From Erinaceus europaeus (Eukaryota > Chordata > Mammalia > Eulipotyphla > Erinaceidae), in NCBI RefSeq assembly GCF_950295315.1, contig NC_080164.1:8502082-8566081 (forward strand): a stretch of 64,000 bases of DNA, in the 5' to 3' direction. The stretch's first letter is position 1. Every line of letters begins with the position of its first letter. Shown here piece after piece: positions 62,921 to 64,000 of the stretch. The translations under genes and the position numbers were made by a program. Below the pieces are notes generated by a model. That model had not been told where the DNA came from. It was given only the letters and a program-made list of their open reading frames with translations, and searched no databases.

Positions 62921-63195
62921 CTAGCACATGACACAAAGTGCAAGGACTGGAGTAAGGATCCTGGTTCGAGCCCCCGGCTCCCCACCTGCAGGGTGTTACT
63001 TCACATGCGGTGAAGCAGGTCTGCAGGTGTCTGTCTTTCTCTCCCCCTCTCTGTCTTCCCCTCCGCTCTCCATTTCTCTCTGTCCTGTCCAACAATGATG
63101 GCATCAGTAACAACCACAATAATAACTACAACAATAAAAAAAAAACAAGAGCAAGAAAAGGAAATAAATATTAATAAAAAATAAAAAATAAAGTC
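62921..63195 (+). mobile_element. SINE, family A, short 5' truncation
   Basis: Lacks the first part of the head. ACACAAAGTGCAAGGACTGG, CTGGTTCGAGCCCCCGGCTC (B box), CACCTGCAGGGTGTTACTTC, CT body, (CAATAAT) segment and A-rich tail. Confidence 0.92.
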
Positions 63196-63217
63196 AAGAA
63201 GAAACCTTGGAGGTCAC

Positions 63218-63218
<1 letters not shown>

Positions 63219-63270
<52 letters not shown>
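63219..63270. repeat. (CA)n microsatellite
   Basis: About 26 CA units. Confidence 0.97.
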
Positions 63271-63272
<2 letters not shown>

Positions 63273-63739
63273 ATGGAACATCACCAAAAACAGAGACACC
63301 TCACTTGCTACTGAGGCACTCACTACATCATAAGGGTGCTCATATAGTCATTTGACAGTCTCTGTGCCCAAGTTCCCCCCTACACTGATAATATCAAAAC
63401 CCAATGCCTAAGACCCTCTGTCTTTCATTGAGTGGAAATTCTAAGTAAATGTTATTGTCAACCAGGCTCTAGGATCTACAGATAGCTCATCCATAAGAAC
63501 CCACACTTTGTTATTAGTGAGGACAGGAGAAATAAAAGTAGGCTGGGGAATATAAATTCATGCAGGCACAAAATCCTTGGGATGGGGGGAGGGAGAGAGA
63601 GAGTAAGAGAGTGAGAGAACAAGGGAGAGAGAGAGAGAGAGAGAGAGAAGAGGGGAAATGGGGGGGAAAGTGAAACAAGACAACAGAAAAATAAAAGCCC
63701 TTTCTTTAACTGAACCTTGGGTTACATCACATTTTAAGC
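63271..63739. other. Unique sequence with a (GA)n run
   Basis: GA array at about 63,590-63,650. No family or exon recognised. Confidence 0.4.
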
Positions 63740-63880
63740 ATCAGTTTTGTAGAAATTTTATCCTGAGTTCAAGTCCTGCACTTAATTTGGGGCAAGTTAC
63801 TTAAATTCTCCAACACTCTACTCCTGAAAAACGAGTCACAATGGCGGGACCCATCCCATTCTTCAAGTTCACCTCAGGAG
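63740..63880 (+). mobile_element. MIR fragment, plus strand
   Basis: TTCAAGTCCTGCACTTAATT, then GGCAAGTTACTTAAATTCTC and CTGAAAAACGAGTCACAATGG follow the MIR core order. Confidence 0.65.
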
Positions 63881-64000
63881 GCACCACAAGGCAAATACAG
63901 AACCTAGAACCAGGAGCTGGAGACTTGGGTCTGTCCTCCTTTTTTCTTGGCGTGATGTGACATCTGCAAGTCACTCCATTCTCCTGCAATTTTTCTAAAA

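Overview
This is mammalian non-coding DNA, and I find no protein-coding gene in it that I can defend. The organism is most likely a hedgehog (Erinaceidae, probably Erinaceus). The window holds about forty copies of tRNA-derived SINEs with the A box/B box head, CT-rich body and (CAA)n or AATAAA-type tail that I know as hedgehog (ERI-type) SINEs. It also holds a matching L1 lineage whose 3' end is present about fifteen times. The species call rests on recognising these families, not on a search. Family labels A, B and C for the SINEs are mine: A has a long pyrimidine body and a CAACAA-rich 3' part, B ends in CCAATAAATAAATAAAG, and C is a shorter, older type.

Layout. 1-3,500: a 2.57-kb L1 with a 5' inversion (twin priming), flanked by a 15-bp target-site duplication (TSD), then a SINE. 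3,500-7,000: old L1 and HAL1-like debris invaded by a second, small 5'-inverted L1. 7,000-20,400: dense SINEs, L1 3' ends, a MER5A-like DNA transposon remnant, MIRs, and three solo LTRs (15,770; 16,563; 17,928), all in minus orientation. 20,400-25,243: an older L1 split by a younger 3.5-kb L1 (15-bp TSD) that carries a broken ORF2. 25,244-27,341: the 3' end of an endogenous retrovirus with a duplicated polypurine tract/U3 start, then another LTR. 27,342-34,330: mostly unique sequence with SINEs, an L2, a near-perfect 25-bp-stem hairpin, and a MIR split by an L1. 34,331-36,832: a two-LTR element of 2.5 kb with primer-binding site and polypurine tract but only 1.6 kb of internal DNA, sitting in a SINE. 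36,833-54,200: SINEs, two long L1 3' UTRs (one split by a solo LTR), an LTR inside a SINE at 49,174, and microsatellites. 54,200-64,000: the most repeat-poor part, with an MLT1-like LTR, L2/MIR fragments, an older L1 3' UTR, SINEs and CA repeats.

Nothing here acts as an operon or pathway. What the sequence records is a layered history of insertion: ancient MIR/L2/MER5/MLT1/L1M debris, then old L1s, then lineage L1s and SINEs, then LTR elements and the youngest SINEs. The order can be read from nesting and from TSD quality. The least familiar object is the small two-LTR element at 34,331-36,832, which looks non-autonomous.
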